A stretch of 64,000 nucleotides of DNA from the NCBI RefSeq assembly GCF_028994775.1, contig NZ_JAJQMN010000009.1:216205-280204 (forward strand), given 5' to 3'. The notes beneath the pieces were generated by a model that searched no databases, was not told the origin of the DNA, and worked only from the letters and a program-made list of their open reading frames with translations. Below, in pieces: positions 51,392 through 59,609 of this stretch. How positions within the stretch are numbered: the first letter of the stretch is position 1; each line of letters begins with the position of its first letter. This stretch comes from Promicromonospora iranensis. Its GTDB lineage: Bacteria; Actinomycetota; Actinomycetes; Actinomycetales; Cellulomonadaceae. The position numbers were made by a program, and so were the translations under genes.

Positions 51392-52289
51392 GAACGACCG
51401 TGCGGCCCAGGAGCAGGCGGCCCAGGAGCAGGCCGCCCGGGAGCAGGACCTCACCGACCGGGTCGTGGCGTCGTTCGACCACGCCGACGACGAGCGGCTG
51501 AAGACCGTCATGCAGGCCCTGACGCGGCACCTGCACGCGTTCCTGCGCGAGGTGCGGCTCACCGAGGACGAGTGGAACAAGGGCATCGAGTTCCTCACGG
51601 CCACCGGGCACATCACCGACGACAAGCGGCAGGAGTTCGTCCTGCTGTCCGACGTGCTGGGCGCCTCCATGCAGACCATCGCGATCAACAACGAGGCGTA
51701 CGGTTCCGCGACGGAGGCCACGGTGTTCGGACCGTTCTTCGTGGACGACGCCCCGCGGATCGACAACGGCGGGGACATCGCCGGTGGCGCCACGGGGCAG
51801 CCCTGCTGGGTGGAGGGCACCGTGACCGACACCGCGGGCAGGCCGGTGAGGGGCGCCCGGATCGAGGTGTGGGAGGCGGACGAGGACGGGTTCTACGACG
51901 TCCAGTACGGCGACGAGCGCACCGCGGGGCGTGCGCACCTCTACTCGGACGACGACGGCGGCTACCGGTTCTGGGGCGTCACGCCGACGCCGTACCCGAT
52001 TCCGCACGACGGGCCGGTGGGCGCCCTGCTCGCGGCGACGAGCCGGTCACCCCTGCGTGCCGCACACCTGCACTTCATGGTGACTGCGCCGGGTCTGCGC
52101 ACCCTGGTGACCCACATCTTCGTGCGCGGTGACGAGCTGCTCGCCTCGGACTCCGTGTTCGGGGTCAAGGACTCGCTCGTCATGGACTTCGAGGAGCTGC
52201 CGGCGGGCACCCCGACGCCGGACGGCCGCGTGGTGGAAGGCACGTGGTCGCGCACCCGCTTCGACATGGTGCTCGCCCCGCGCGAGTGA
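51384..52289 (+). CDS. Hydroxyquinol 1,2-dioxygenase (intradiol ring cleavage)
   Basis: 301 aa. After an Ala/Gln/Glu repeat (AAQEQ, residues 7-20) comes the dioxygenase N-terminal helical domain ([27 protein letters not shown]) and the catalytic beta-sandwich. Iron ligands by spacing: Y171 (GFYDVQY), Y204 ([12 protein letters not shown]), H228 and H230 (RAAHLHFMV), all present. The sequence [23 protein letters not shown] is typical of the hydroxyquinol branch rather than catechol enzymes. The product would be maleylacetate; a maleylacetate reductase is not encoded in this window. ATG overlaps the hydroxylase stop by 8 bp, so the two are translated together. Confidence 0.87.
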   Translation: MAENDRAAQEQAAQEQAAREQDLTDRVVASFDHADDERLKTVMQALTRHLHAFLREVRLTEDEWNKGIEFLTATGHITDDKRQEFVLLSDVLGASMQTIAINNEAYGSATEATVFGPFFVDDAPRIDNGGDIAGGATGQPCWVEGTVTDTAGRPVRGARIEVWEADEDGFYDVQYGDERTAGRAHLYSDDDGGYRFWGVTPTPYPIPHDGPVGALLAATSRSPLRAAHLHFMVTAPGLRTLVTHIFVRGDELLASDSVFGVKDSLVMDFEELPAGTPTPDGRVVEGTWSRTRFDMVLAPRE

Positions 52290-52357
52290 ACCGCACCACC
52301 TGAAAGTCACGGCACCACCGATGTAGCACGTACCACTACTGACTTGGAGTGACGACG

Positions 52358-53653
52358 ATGGTTCGCAACGGACGGGCCCTGGTGGCCTGGGCGTCGACGA
52401 CAGTGCTGGTAGGGGCCCTCGCGGGCTGCGGCGACGTCGGCGGCGGCACGATCGGCGGCGACGGCGGGGAGGAGAACGTCCTACGGATCGGCTTCGTCTC
52501 GACCGAGACGGGCTCGTCCGCACCGTTCGGAGAGGCCAACGCCTACGTGATCGAGGCGATGGAGGAGTGGTTCGCGGACAACCCGGTCACCGTCGACGGG
52601 AGCGAGCACGCCGTCGAGATCATCGTGAAGGACTCGCAGTCCAGCTCCGCCCGCGCGGGCGAGGTGGCCGCGGAGCTGATCAACAGCGACGGCGTCGACC
52701 TGGTGCTGACGTCGTCGACGCCGGACATCACCAACCCCGTCTCGGAGCAGTGCGAGGCGAACTCGGTCCCGTGCATCTCGACGGTCGCGCCGTGGCAGCC
52801 CTTCGCGATCCGCGAGGGTGACCAGCCGGCCGACCTCGAGTACAGCTATCACGCGTTCTGGGGCCTGGAGGACGTGTCGGCGGTCTACGCGGACATGTGG
52901 AGCCAGGTCGACACCAACTCCAAGGCGGCCGGCCTGTTCCCGAACGACCCGGACGGCCAGGCCTGGAGCGCGAACTTCCCGGCCCTGACGGCCGACACCG
53001 GCGTCACCATCGACGACCCGGGCCTGTACCCGAACGGCACCCAGGACTTCTCGGCGCAGCTCTCCGCGTTCAAGGGTCACGACATCCTCGTGGGCGTGCC
53101 GATCCCGCCGGACTTCACCACGTTCTGGCAGCAGGCGGGGCAGCAGGGTTACCGGCCGAAGGTCGCCACGATCGGCAAGGCGCTGCTCTTCCCGTCGGCG
53201 GTCGAGGCGCTGGGCAACGCGGGCGACGGCCTCACGTCCGAGGTCTGGTGGCACCCGACGGCACCGTTCACCTCGTCCCTGACGGGGCAGACGGCGCAGG
53301 AGCTGGCCGACCAGTACGAGGCCGACACGGGCAAGCAGTGGACGCAGCCGCTCGGCTTCGCGGAGGCCCTGTTCGAGATCACGGTCGCTGCCGTCGAGGA
53401 GGCCGGTTCCACCGAGCCGGACGCGATCACCGAGGCCTTGTCCACGCTCCAGGTCTCCACCGTGGTCGGCGACGTCGCCTGGGGTGCCGACGACAGCGTC
53501 CCGCCGTACGTCGCCAAGACCCCGCTGGTCGGTGGCCAGTGGCGGCTCGACGACGGGCAGGGCGAGGGCGCGAACCCGTACGAGCTCGTGGTCGTCTCCA
53601 ACAAGCTGGCCCCGGAGATCCCGACAGGTGGCGAGGTCGAGCCGCTCCAGTAG
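52358..53653 (+). CDS. HAAT-family ABC importer, substrate-binding lipoprotein
   Basis: 431 aa from ATG 52358 (TTGGAGTG upstream; GTG 52349 is a less likely alternative). Lipobox ALAGC at about residue 23, then Gly/Asp-rich linker. Periplasmic-binding protein family 6: RIGFVSTETGSSAPFGEANAYVIEAMEEW, VKDSQSSSARAGEVAAELINSDGVDLVL, SSTPDITNPVSEQCE, KAAGLFPNDPDGQAWSANFP and LGFAEALFEITVAAVEEAGS. Relatives in gene clusters for aromatic acids bind aromatic substrates instead of Leu/Ile/Val. It begins 68 nt after the dioxygenase and heads the four transporter genes. Confidence 0.85.
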   Translation: MVRNGRALVAWASTTVLVGALAGCGDVGGGTIGGDGGEENVLRIGFVSTETGSSAPFGEANAYVIEAMEEWFADNPVTVDGSEHAVEIIVKDSQSSSARAGEVAAELINSDGVDLVLTSSTPDITNPVSEQCEANSVPCISTVAPWQPFAIREGDQPADLEYSYHAFWGLEDVSAVYADMWSQVDTNSKAAGLFPNDPDGQAWSANFPALTADTGVTIDDPGLYPNGTQDFSAQLSAFKGHDILVGVPIPPDFTTFWQQAGQQGYRPKVATIGKALLFPSAVEALGNAGDGLTSEVWWHPTAPFTSSLTGQTAQELADQYEADTGKQWTQPLGFAEALFEITVAAVEEAGSTEPDAITEALSTLQVSTVVGDVAWGADDSVPPYVAKTPLVGGQWRLDDGQGEGANPYELVVVSNKLAPEIPTGGEVEPLQ

Positions 53654-53704
53654 CCCGCGCCGCGCCGCGCCGCACCCGGCCGCACCGCACCCCACCGCAC
53701 CGTT

Positions 53705-53723
53705 GGTCGAGCTTGTCGAGACC
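53705..53723. repeat. REP-like sequence GGTCGAGCTTGTCGAGACC
   Basis: A 19-nt partly self-complementary sequence in the 85-bp gap before livG, next to a GCC-rich stretch of short repeats (CGCGCCGCGCCGC). I recall closely similar GGTTGAGCTTGTCGAAACC repeats scattered in Micrococcales genomes. Confidence 0.5.
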
Positions 53724-53738
53724 CCGAAAGGAGTGACC

Positions 53739-54527
53739 GTGCCCCTGCTCCAGGTATCGGGCGTCGCCAAACGCTTCGGCCGGGTCGTCACCGCCCGCGA
53801 CGTGTCGTTCGAGGTCGCTGCCGGCGAGGCGCTCGGCCTGGTCGGTCCGAACGGGGCGGGCAAGACCACGCTCCTCGACATCGTCGCGGGTACACAGCGG
53901 GCCGACGCCGGGACGGTGGTGCTCGACGGGCGGGATGTCACCCGGCTCGGCGCCGCCGCCCGTGCCGACCGGGGCATCGCGCGGTCGTACCAGGTGCCGC
54001 GACCCTTCGGCGGGCTCACCGTGTACGAGAACGTCCTGGTCGGTGCGTCGTTCGCCGGGCGGAGGAATGCGGCGACGGAGCCGGCCCGGGACGCGGGCAC
54101 CCAGGCCTGGCACGCGCTCGAGGTGACGGGCATGACCGAGGTGGCCGACACGCCGTCGGGCAGCCTGCGCCTGCTGGACCGCAAGCGGCTGGAGGTCGCA
54201 CGGGCCCTCGCGACCGGTCCGCGTCTGCTCCTCCTGGACGAGATCGCCGGTGGCCTCACCGACGGCGAGCTGCCGCAGGTGGTCGGCCTCGTGCGCCGCC
54301 TGCGGGACGACGGCGTGGCGGTCGTCTGGATCGAGCACGTGCTGCACGCGCTGCTCGACGTGGTGGACCGGCTGATGTGCCTCGCCGGCGGGGAGGTGAT
54401 CGCCCAGGGCGACCCGCACGAGGTGATCCGCAGCCCGCAGGTGGTCGAGGTGTACCTGGGATCGACGGTCGACGCCGTGGACGCGGGCGCGGAGCCCACG
54501 GCGGAACCCACCGGGGAGACGGCATGA
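53739..54527 (+). CDS. livG: HAAT-family ABC importer ATP-binding protein LivG-like
   Basis: 262 aa from GTG 53739, with AAAGGAG 5 nt upstream; a GTG at 53733 is too close to it. Walker A GPNGAGKTT, Q-loop RSYQVPRPFGGLTVYENV, signature in divergent form GSLRLLDRKRLEVARAL (typical of LivG, which lacks LSGGQ), Walker B LLLLDEIAGGLTD, H-loop WIEHVLHALLDVV. One of two ATPases that pair in the importer. It overlaps livF by ATGA. Confidence 0.87.
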   Translation: MPLLQVSGVAKRFGRVVTARDVSFEVAAGEALGLVGPNGAGKTTLLDIVAGTQRADAGTVVLDGRDVTRLGAAARADRGIARSYQVPRPFGGLTVYENVLVGASFAGRRNAATEPARDAGTQAWHALEVTGMTEVADTPSGSLRLLDRKRLEVARALATGPRLLLLDEIAGGLTDGELPQVVGLVRRLRDDGVAVVWIEHVLHALLDVVDRLMCLAGGEVIAQGDPHEVIRSPQVVEVYLGSTVDAVDAGAEPTAEPTGETA

Positions 54528-55246
54528 ACGTCCTGGACGTGAGCGGCCTGGCGGTCCGGTACGGCGACCTGACGGCGGTGGACGGCGTGTCGCTGTCCGT
54601 CGCGGAGGGGGAGACGCTCGCGGTGCTCGGCGCCAACGGCGCGGGCAAGTCCACGCTGCTGGCGGCGCTCGCAGGGATGCACCTGCCGGCATCGGGCACC
54701 GTGCTGCTCGACGGCGCGCCGGTCACCCGGGTGCCCGCCCACCAGCGGGTGCGGCGCGGGATCGCGCTCGTGCCCGAGGGGCGGCGCATCTTCGGCTCGC
54801 TCACCGTCGAGGAGAACCTGCTCATGGGCCGCTACCCGAAGCGCCCCGGGCCATGGGACCTGCGCGCCGTGTACGACATGTTCCCGCTGGTGGCCGAGAT
54901 GAGGGACCGGCGGGGCGGTGTGCTCTCCGGGGGGCAGCAGCAGGCGGTGGCGATCGGCCGCGCGCTCCTGGCGAACCCGCGCGTGCTGCTGCTCGACGAG
55001 GTGTCGCTCGGGCTCGCGCCGACCGTCGTCGCGCAGCTCTACGACGCCGTGCGGCAGATCACCGCGTCGGGTACCACCGCGCTCGTCGTCGAGCAGGACC
55101 TGGACCAGGCGCTGCGCGTGGCGGACCGGGTCCAGTGCCTCCTCGGCGGCCGGACGGTGCTGGAGGCGCCGGCCGCCGGCCTGGACCGTGACACCGTCGC
55201 GGACGCGTACTTCGGCGTCAGCCACCACCCGCCCTCGCCGAGGTGA
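54524..55246 (+). CDS. livF: HAAT-family ABC importer ATP-binding protein LivF-like
   Basis: 240 aa. Walker A GANGAGKST, Q-loop PEGRRIFGSLTVEENLLMG, signature LSGGQQQAVAIGRALL, Walker B LLLDEVSLGLAP, H-loop VVEQDLDQAL. Starts at ATG 54524 overlapping livG by 4 bp. The last codons and stop lie inside a 10-bp hairpin (55235-55258). Confidence 0.87.
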   Translation: MNVLDVSGLAVRYGDLTAVDGVSLSVAEGETLAVLGANGAGKSTLLAALAGMHLPASGTVLLDGAPVTRVPAHQRVRRGIALVPEGRRIFGSLTVEENLLMGRYPKRPGPWDLRAVYDMFPLVAEMRDRRGGVLSGGQQQAVAIGRALLANPRVLLLDEVSLGLAPTVVAQLYDAVRQITASGTTALVVEQDLDQALRVADRVQCLLGGRTVLEAPAAGLDRDTVADAYFGVSHHPPSPR

Positions 55247-55258
55247 CTACCTCGGCGA
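55235..55258. repeat. 10-bp hairpin with type B core at the livF stop codon
   Basis: TCGCCGAGGT (55235-55244), loop GACT, exact complement (55249-55258). The stop codon TGA of livF is inside it. The core GGTGACTACCTCG is shared with the hairpins at 9866 and 30652, suggesting one element family, here in the middle of an operon. Confidence 0.6.
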
Positions 55259-55286
55259 ATGGAACCGTAGCGAGACCGGAGGAACG

Positions 55287-56186
55287 ATGGACTGGCTCAA
55301 CGCCGGCGTGCAGGGTGTGCTGCTCGGCGGGCAGTACGCCCTGCTCGCCTGCGGCCTGTCGCTGATCTTCGGCGTGATGCGCATCGTCAACCTCGCGCAC
55401 GGCGTGCTCGCGGTGCTCGCCGCGTATCTCTCGCTCGTCCTGGTGCAGCAGGGGCTGCCGCTGTGGCTCGCGATCGTCGTGGTCGTCCCGCTGTTCGCGG
55501 CTCTCGGGTATGCGGTGCAGCGAGGCCTGTTCAACCCGGCGCTCGCGCAGGTCGGCCAGGACGCGGCCGGAGGCGCGCGCGGCGCGGGCGAGCTCGCGCC
55601 GCTGCTCGTGTCGTTCGGCGTCGCCGTGGCGCTCACGAACCTGCTCCAGGAGGTCTTCAGCGCGGACACCCGCAAGATCCCCACCGGCGACCTCGCCTCG
55701 GCGGGACTGCCCCTCGGCGACCTCTCGGTCGGCGTCCTGCCGCTGCTCACCCTGGGCGTGGCGGTGGCGGTCATCGCGGCGGTACAGCTCTTCCTGGCCC
55801 GCACCTCCACGGGCCGCGCCATGCGCGCCGTCGCCGACGACGCCGGGGCCGCCGCGATGACCGGCGTCGACCCGAAGCACATGTACGCGGTGGCCACCGC
55901 GCTCGCCTTCGCGACGCTGGGGCTCGCGGGCGTGTTCGTCGGCATGAGCACCCAGTTCTCGCCCGGCTACGGAGATCTGGTGCTGCTGTTCGCGTTCGAG
56001 GCGGTGATCATCGGTGGGCTCGGCTCGCTGTGGGGCACGCTCGCGGGCGGCATGGTCCTGGGCCTGGCCCAGACGATCGGTGCGCAGATCGACCCGCAGT
56101 CCGGGGTGCTCGCCGGGCACCTCGTCTTCCTCGCCGTCCTCGTGGTCCGGCCGGGCGGCCTGATGCCGAGGAGCGTGCAGGCATGA
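55287..56186 (+). CDS. livH: HAAT-family ABC importer permease LivH-like
   Basis: 299 aa from ATG 55287 with GGAGGA 5 nt upstream. About eight membrane helices, LLGGQYALLACGLSLIFGVMRIVNLAHG being the classic LivH opening; RAMRAVADDAGAAAMTGVDP is the ATPase-coupling loop and GGLGSLWGTLAGGMVLG the conserved C-terminal helix pair. Acts with LivM as the heterodimeric channel. The stop overlaps livM. Confidence 0.87.
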   Translation: MDWLNAGVQGVLLGGQYALLACGLSLIFGVMRIVNLAHGVLAVLAAYLSLVLVQQGLPLWLAIVVVVPLFAALGYAVQRGLFNPALAQVGQDAAGGARGAGELAPLLVSFGVAVALTNLLQEVFSADTRKIPTGDLASAGLPLGDLSVGVLPLLTLGVAVAVIAAVQLFLARTSTGRAMRAVADDAGAAAMTGVDPKHMYAVATALAFATLGLAGVFVGMSTQFSPGYGDLVLLFAFEAVIIGGLGSLWGTLAGGMVLGLAQTIGAQIDPQSGVLAGHLVFLAVLVVRPGGLMPRSVQA

Positions 56187-57217
56187 GCCGTCCCGCTGCT
56201 GTCCCCACGATCACGCGGGGCGGGCGCGGATCCCTGGTCGGTGGGGGCGTCATGCTGCTCGTGGTCGTGCTGCTCGCCGCCGTCGTGCCGTACGTGGTGA
56301 CCTTGGGTGCGCTGTCGAGCCTCGTGATGCTCTTCGCCCTCGTGATACTCGGTACCACCTGGAACCTGCTCGCGGGGTACGGCGGCATGGTGAGCGTGGG
56401 TCAGCAGGCCTACGTCGGCGTGGGCGGGTACGCCCTGATCCAGCTCGCCGACGCCGTCGGCGCCCCGCCGTGGCTGGCCGTGCTCGCCGCGGGCCTGATC
56501 GGCGCCGCGATCGCCCTGCCCACGAGCTACCTCGTGTTCCGCCTGGCCGGCGGGTACTTCGCCATCGGCACCTGGGTCGTGGCCGAGGTGTTCCGGCTCG
56601 TCACCATGCGCATCGACGGGCTCGGCGGCGGGACGGGGCTCTCCCTCAGCGCCTTCCGCGGCACCGACCGGGTGGAGCGCGTCGCCTTCGTCTACTGGTT
56701 CGCGCTGGCGCTCATGATCGCCGTCGTGCTCGGGACGTACCTGCTCATGCGCTCCCGCGTGGGACTCGGCCTCACCGCGATCCGCGACGACCGCGTCGCC
56801 GCGAGCAGCCTGGGCGTGGCGGTGGACCGCGGCAGGCGTCTCGTGTACGTCGCGGGGTCGGCCGGTGCGGCGCTCGCCGGCGCACTCGTCGCGCTGAGCA
56901 CGCTCGGGGTGACGCCCGGGTCGATCTACTCCGTGAGCTGGACCGCCGCGATGATCTTCATCGTGGTGGTCGGCGGTATCGGGACCATCGAGGGCCCGCT
57001 CGTCGGGGCGGTCCTCTACTGGGCGCTGCAGCAGGCCCTCGCGCCGCTCGGCACCTGGTACCTGGTGGTGCTCGGCGTGGTGGCGGTGGGAGTGGTCCTC
57101 CTGGCACCGCGCGGCCTCTGGGGTCTGGTGGCTGGTCGCTACCAGCTGTTCCCCACCGGGTACCGGGTGGGTGCTGTCGCTCCGGACGCGACCGTCGCGC
57201 GCAGGGCGGGCGAATAG
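56183..57217 (+). CDS. livM: HAAT-family ABC importer permease LivM-like
   Basis: 344 aa from ATG 56183, overlapping livH by ATGA. About nine membrane helices; LAGYGGMVSVGQQAYVGVGGYALI is the LivM signature, RVGLGLTAIRDDRVAASSLGV the coupling loop and FIVVVGGIGTIEGPLVGAVLYW the conserved C-terminal pair. A short polar tail follows. Last gene of the hydroxylase-dioxygenase-transporter cluster. Confidence 0.87.
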   Translation: MSRPAAVPTITRGGRGSLVGGGVMLLVVVLLAAVVPYVVTLGALSSLVMLFALVILGTTWNLLAGYGGMVSVGQQAYVGVGGYALIQLADAVGAPPWLAVLAAGLIGAAIALPTSYLVFRLAGGYFAIGTWVVAEVFRLVTMRIDGLGGGTGLSLSAFRGTDRVERVAFVYWFALALMIAVVLGTYLLMRSRVGLGLTAIRDDRVAASSLGVAVDRGRRLVYVAGSAGAALAGALVALSTLGVTPGSIYSVSWTAAMIFIVVVGGIGTIEGPLVGAVLYWALQQALAPLGTWYLVVLGVVAVGVVLLAPRGLWGLVAGRYQLFPTGYRVGAVAPDATVARRAGE

Positions 57218-57379
57218 CACCAACGATCACGCTCAGGACAAAGTTCTGGCAGCGCGGTGAGGCAGATGTCACAGGCTCTTCAGTCGACGGCGCGACTCGG
57301 TATCAACGAAAATGGTTGATCCGCACATCAGCGGTGAACCACGTGCACGGTAACCGCACGCCTGCACCGGAGGAGGACC

Positions 57380-57520
57380 ATGACGGACGCCGACGACGCC
57401 CAGTACCACTCCATCGCCAACCCTCGCCGCACCACGCTCCTGCATCGGAGCGCCACGGAGGCCTACGTGCCTCAGCGCGAGCAACTCGACGCCCCGGCCG
57501 ACGACGCCTCCGCGGGCTGA
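57380..57520 (+). CDS. 46-residue protein of unknown function
   Basis: A short ORF with an excellent Shine-Dalgarno (CCGGAGGAGGACC directly before ATG 57380) and a hairpin terminator (57561-57606) 40 nt after its stop. The product is polar: MTDADDAQYHSIANP, RRTTLLHRSATEAYVP, then an Asp/Ala-rich end. No membrane helix, no cysteines, no family that I recognise. RBS plus terminator argue that it is a real monocistronic gene; conservation is untested. Confidence 0.55.
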   Translation: MTDADDAQYHSIANPRRTTLLHRSATEAYVPQREQLDAPADDASAG

Positions 57521-57560
57521 CCCGCGGCACGCTCGCGCCGCACCGGCTGGCGCCTCGACA

Positions 57561-57606
57561 GAGAGCCCGACCGCACGCCCTCGGTGGCACGTGCGGCCGG
57601 GCTCTC
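57561..57606. terminator. 16-bp hairpin terminator after the small gene
   Basis: GAGAGCCCGACCGCAC (57561-57576) pairs with 57591-57606 with one G-T wobble, 14-nt loop. No T-run. Confidence 0.7.
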
Positions 57607-57992
57607 TGCGTCTCAGTCCCGCTCTTTCTCGCCATACGAGACGAACGGCGAGGTCGTGAAAGTTCACCCCGTGCCGGTTATTGCCTGGCAGAACGGCAGG
57701 TCGTAGGCCTCCTGGAACCCCTGGGCAGTGTGATGGACCTCACGCCCGTTACATTCCCGAAACAGTTCCGCTAATCTGGTAGCGGTTTCTTCTCCCACAA
57801 TTCGGGACAGCAGATCGGTGCATCGAGCACTCGGTACAGCGCGTTCAGCACGGTAGGCCGGCGGGCAAGGCTCCGCGGCGACCGGTGCGCGGTGGAGAAG
57901 GGCCCGCCGGCAGACCAACCCCTACCCGGGGCAGACCTGTCAGTGCACGTCCAGTCACGTACGGCGAGAAAAACTGAGTGGGGAACCCAGGA
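57607..57992. other. 386-bp interval without a confident gene, lower GC than its surroundings
   Basis: This stretch has several A/T-rich runs (GTTATTGCC, GCTAATCTGG, CACAATTCGGG, GAGAAAAACTG) unlike the flanking DNA. On the minus strand a frame from 57918 to 57664 contains a plausible-looking segment (LLSRIVGEETATRLAELF then RECNGREVHHTAQGFQEAY), but it has no ribosome-binding site and no recognisable family; it may be chance or the remains of a gene. The right end presumably carries the promoter of the lyase gene. Confidence 0.4.
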
Positions 57993-59504
57993 ATGAACGG
58001 CGAATCGATTCGACACTTCACGGACGGACGCGTGCCCGACGCCGGGATCGCGCACCTCTTCAGCGTCGAGAACCGATTCCAAGCGCGACTCGACGTCGAG
58101 GCGGCGCTCGCACTGGCGGAGGCCGAGGTCGGCCTGATCCCGGAGCCGGCAGGGGAGGCGATTGCGCAGGCTGCGCAGATCGAGAAGCTCGACCTCGTCC
58201 GGGTGGCGGCCGAGACGGTGTCGGCGAGCCACCCGCTGATGCCGCTCATCGAGGAGTTCGCCCGCGTGGTCGGCCGCGAGCACGGCGGGTGGGTGCACTG
58301 GGGCGCCACCACGCAGAACATCACGCAGACGGCCGACGTACTGGTGCTGCGCGACGCGCACCGCGCCGTCAAGGACCTGCTCGCCAAGGTGCTGCGCGGC
58401 ATGTCGAAGCAGGCCGACGCCTCCGCGGCGGTGCCGATGGCGGGCCGCACGCACAGCCAGCACGCCGTCCCGATCACCTTCGGCTTCAAGGTGGCGGTCT
58501 GGATCGACGAGCTCACGGCTCACACCGACCGGCTCGAGCGCCTCGAGGACCGGCTGTTCCGGGTGCTCATGGGTGGCGCCGTCGGCACGTTCGCGTCGTT
58601 CGGGCCCGCCGGCCGTGAGGTCGAGCGCAGGGTCGCCAACCACCTCGGGCTGGGCACCATGCCCGTCCCGTCGCGCGCGATCAACGACGGCATCGTCGAG
58701 CTCGTCCTCGTCCTCGGCCAGGTCGCCGGCACCGCGGGCAAGATCGGCAAGGACATCTACTCGATGATGCAGCCGGAGTTCGGCGAGGCGTTCGAGCCCA
58801 TCCCGGACGGGACCGTCGGCAGCTCGACCATGCCGCACAAGCGCAACCCGCAGCTGGCCCTCGACCTCCTGTCGATGAGCGCACAGCTCCGCGCGCTGGC
58901 CGCGCCGGCGCTCGAGGCGATGCAGCATGACCACGAGGCCAACGGCGGGATGACCGACCTCCTGGAGTCGACGGTCTCCCGTGCCACGGTCCTGGCCGGC
59001 GACATCCTGACCCGGCTCGACGTCATCCTCGACGGCCTGGAGCTGGACGAGCAGCGGATGCGGTCGAACCTCGCCCTCAGCGAGGGGCTCATCGGCTCGG
59101 AGTCGCTCATGATGGAGCTGGGCGAGCGCATCGGCCGGCAGAAGGCGCACGAGGTCGTGTACGAGGTGGCACAGGAGTCCGCCGTCGGCGACGAGCAGTT
59201 CCTCGATCTGCTGGTGCGGAACACCACGGTCAGCGCCTACTTCGACCGTGACGAGATCCGCCGCCTGATCGACCCGAGCGCCTACCTGGGCGAGAGCATT
59301 ACCATCGCGCACGAGATGGCACAGCACGCCCGCGCCGTCGCCGACCGGCTCGAGTTCAGCGCTCGCACGGCGAAGCCCGTGCCGCTGTTCCTGCGCGAGA
59401 CGACCAGGAAGGGCCACGGCGCGGACGACGCAGACCCGGTCACCACCGACGGGGTCGTCCCGGCCGCCCGGACCGCCGACGACCTCCTGCTGGTCGGCCT
59501 GTAG
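57993..59504 (+). CDS. Fumarase/adenylosuccinate lyase superfamily lyase (3-carboxymuconate cycloisomerase-like)
   Basis: 503 aa from ATG 57993 (GGGGAACCCAGGA upstream; a GTG at 57978 is the alternative). Three superfamily regions: HWGATTQNITQTADVLVLRDA, AGRTHSQHAVPITFGFKVAVW with the catalytic His region, and the signature loop GSSTMPHKRNPQLA. Members eliminate or add fumarate-type groups. The sequence is closest in feel to 3-carboxy-cis,cis-muconate cycloisomerase and similar lyases rather than housekeeping PurB, which would fit the aromatic cluster nearby, but it is separated by a terminator and over 700 bp. The substrate is unknown. A perfect hairpin follows the stop. Confidence 0.8.
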   Translation: MNGESIRHFTDGRVPDAGIAHLFSVENRFQARLDVEAALALAEAEVGLIPEPAGEAIAQAAQIEKLDLVRVAAETVSASHPLMPLIEEFARVVGREHGGWVHWGATTQNITQTADVLVLRDAHRAVKDLLAKVLRGMSKQADASAAVPMAGRTHSQHAVPITFGFKVAVWIDELTAHTDRLERLEDRLFRVLMGGAVGTFASFGPAGREVERRVANHLGLGTMPVPSRAINDGIVELVLVLGQVAGTAGKIGKDIYSMMQPEFGEAFEPIPDGTVGSSTMPHKRNPQLALDLLSMSAQLRALAAPALEAMQHDHEANGGMTDLLESTVSRATVLAGDILTRLDVILDGLELDEQRMRSNLALSEGLIGSESLMMELGERIGRQKAHEVVYEVAQESAVGDEQFLDLLVRNTTVSAYFDRDEIRRLIDPSAYLGESITIAHEMAQHARAVADRLEFSARTAKPVPLFLRETTRKGHGADDADPVTTDGVVPAARTADDLLLVGL

Positions 59505-59530
59505 CCGGCCCCCGCGCTGGAGCGCGGACA

Positions 59531-59577
59531 CTGCGGCCCTGACCCGGCGTACCTGGTGCGTCGGGTCAGGGCCGCAG
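59531..59577. terminator. 16-bp perfect hairpin between convergent genes
   Basis: CTGCGGCCCTGACCCG (59531-59546), 15-nt loop, exact complement (59562-59577). It serves the lyase gene and probably the convergent RNase H-like gene as a bidirectional terminator. Confidence 0.75.
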
Positions 59578-59609
59578 CTCTGTCCTCGGCCGAACGGCTT
59601 CGATCGACC

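Noticed and set aside
57664..57918. 84-residue minus-strand frame
   Set aside because: Some protein-like wording, but no RBS, no family, and overlap with a plus-strand open frame; kept only as an unexplained interval.
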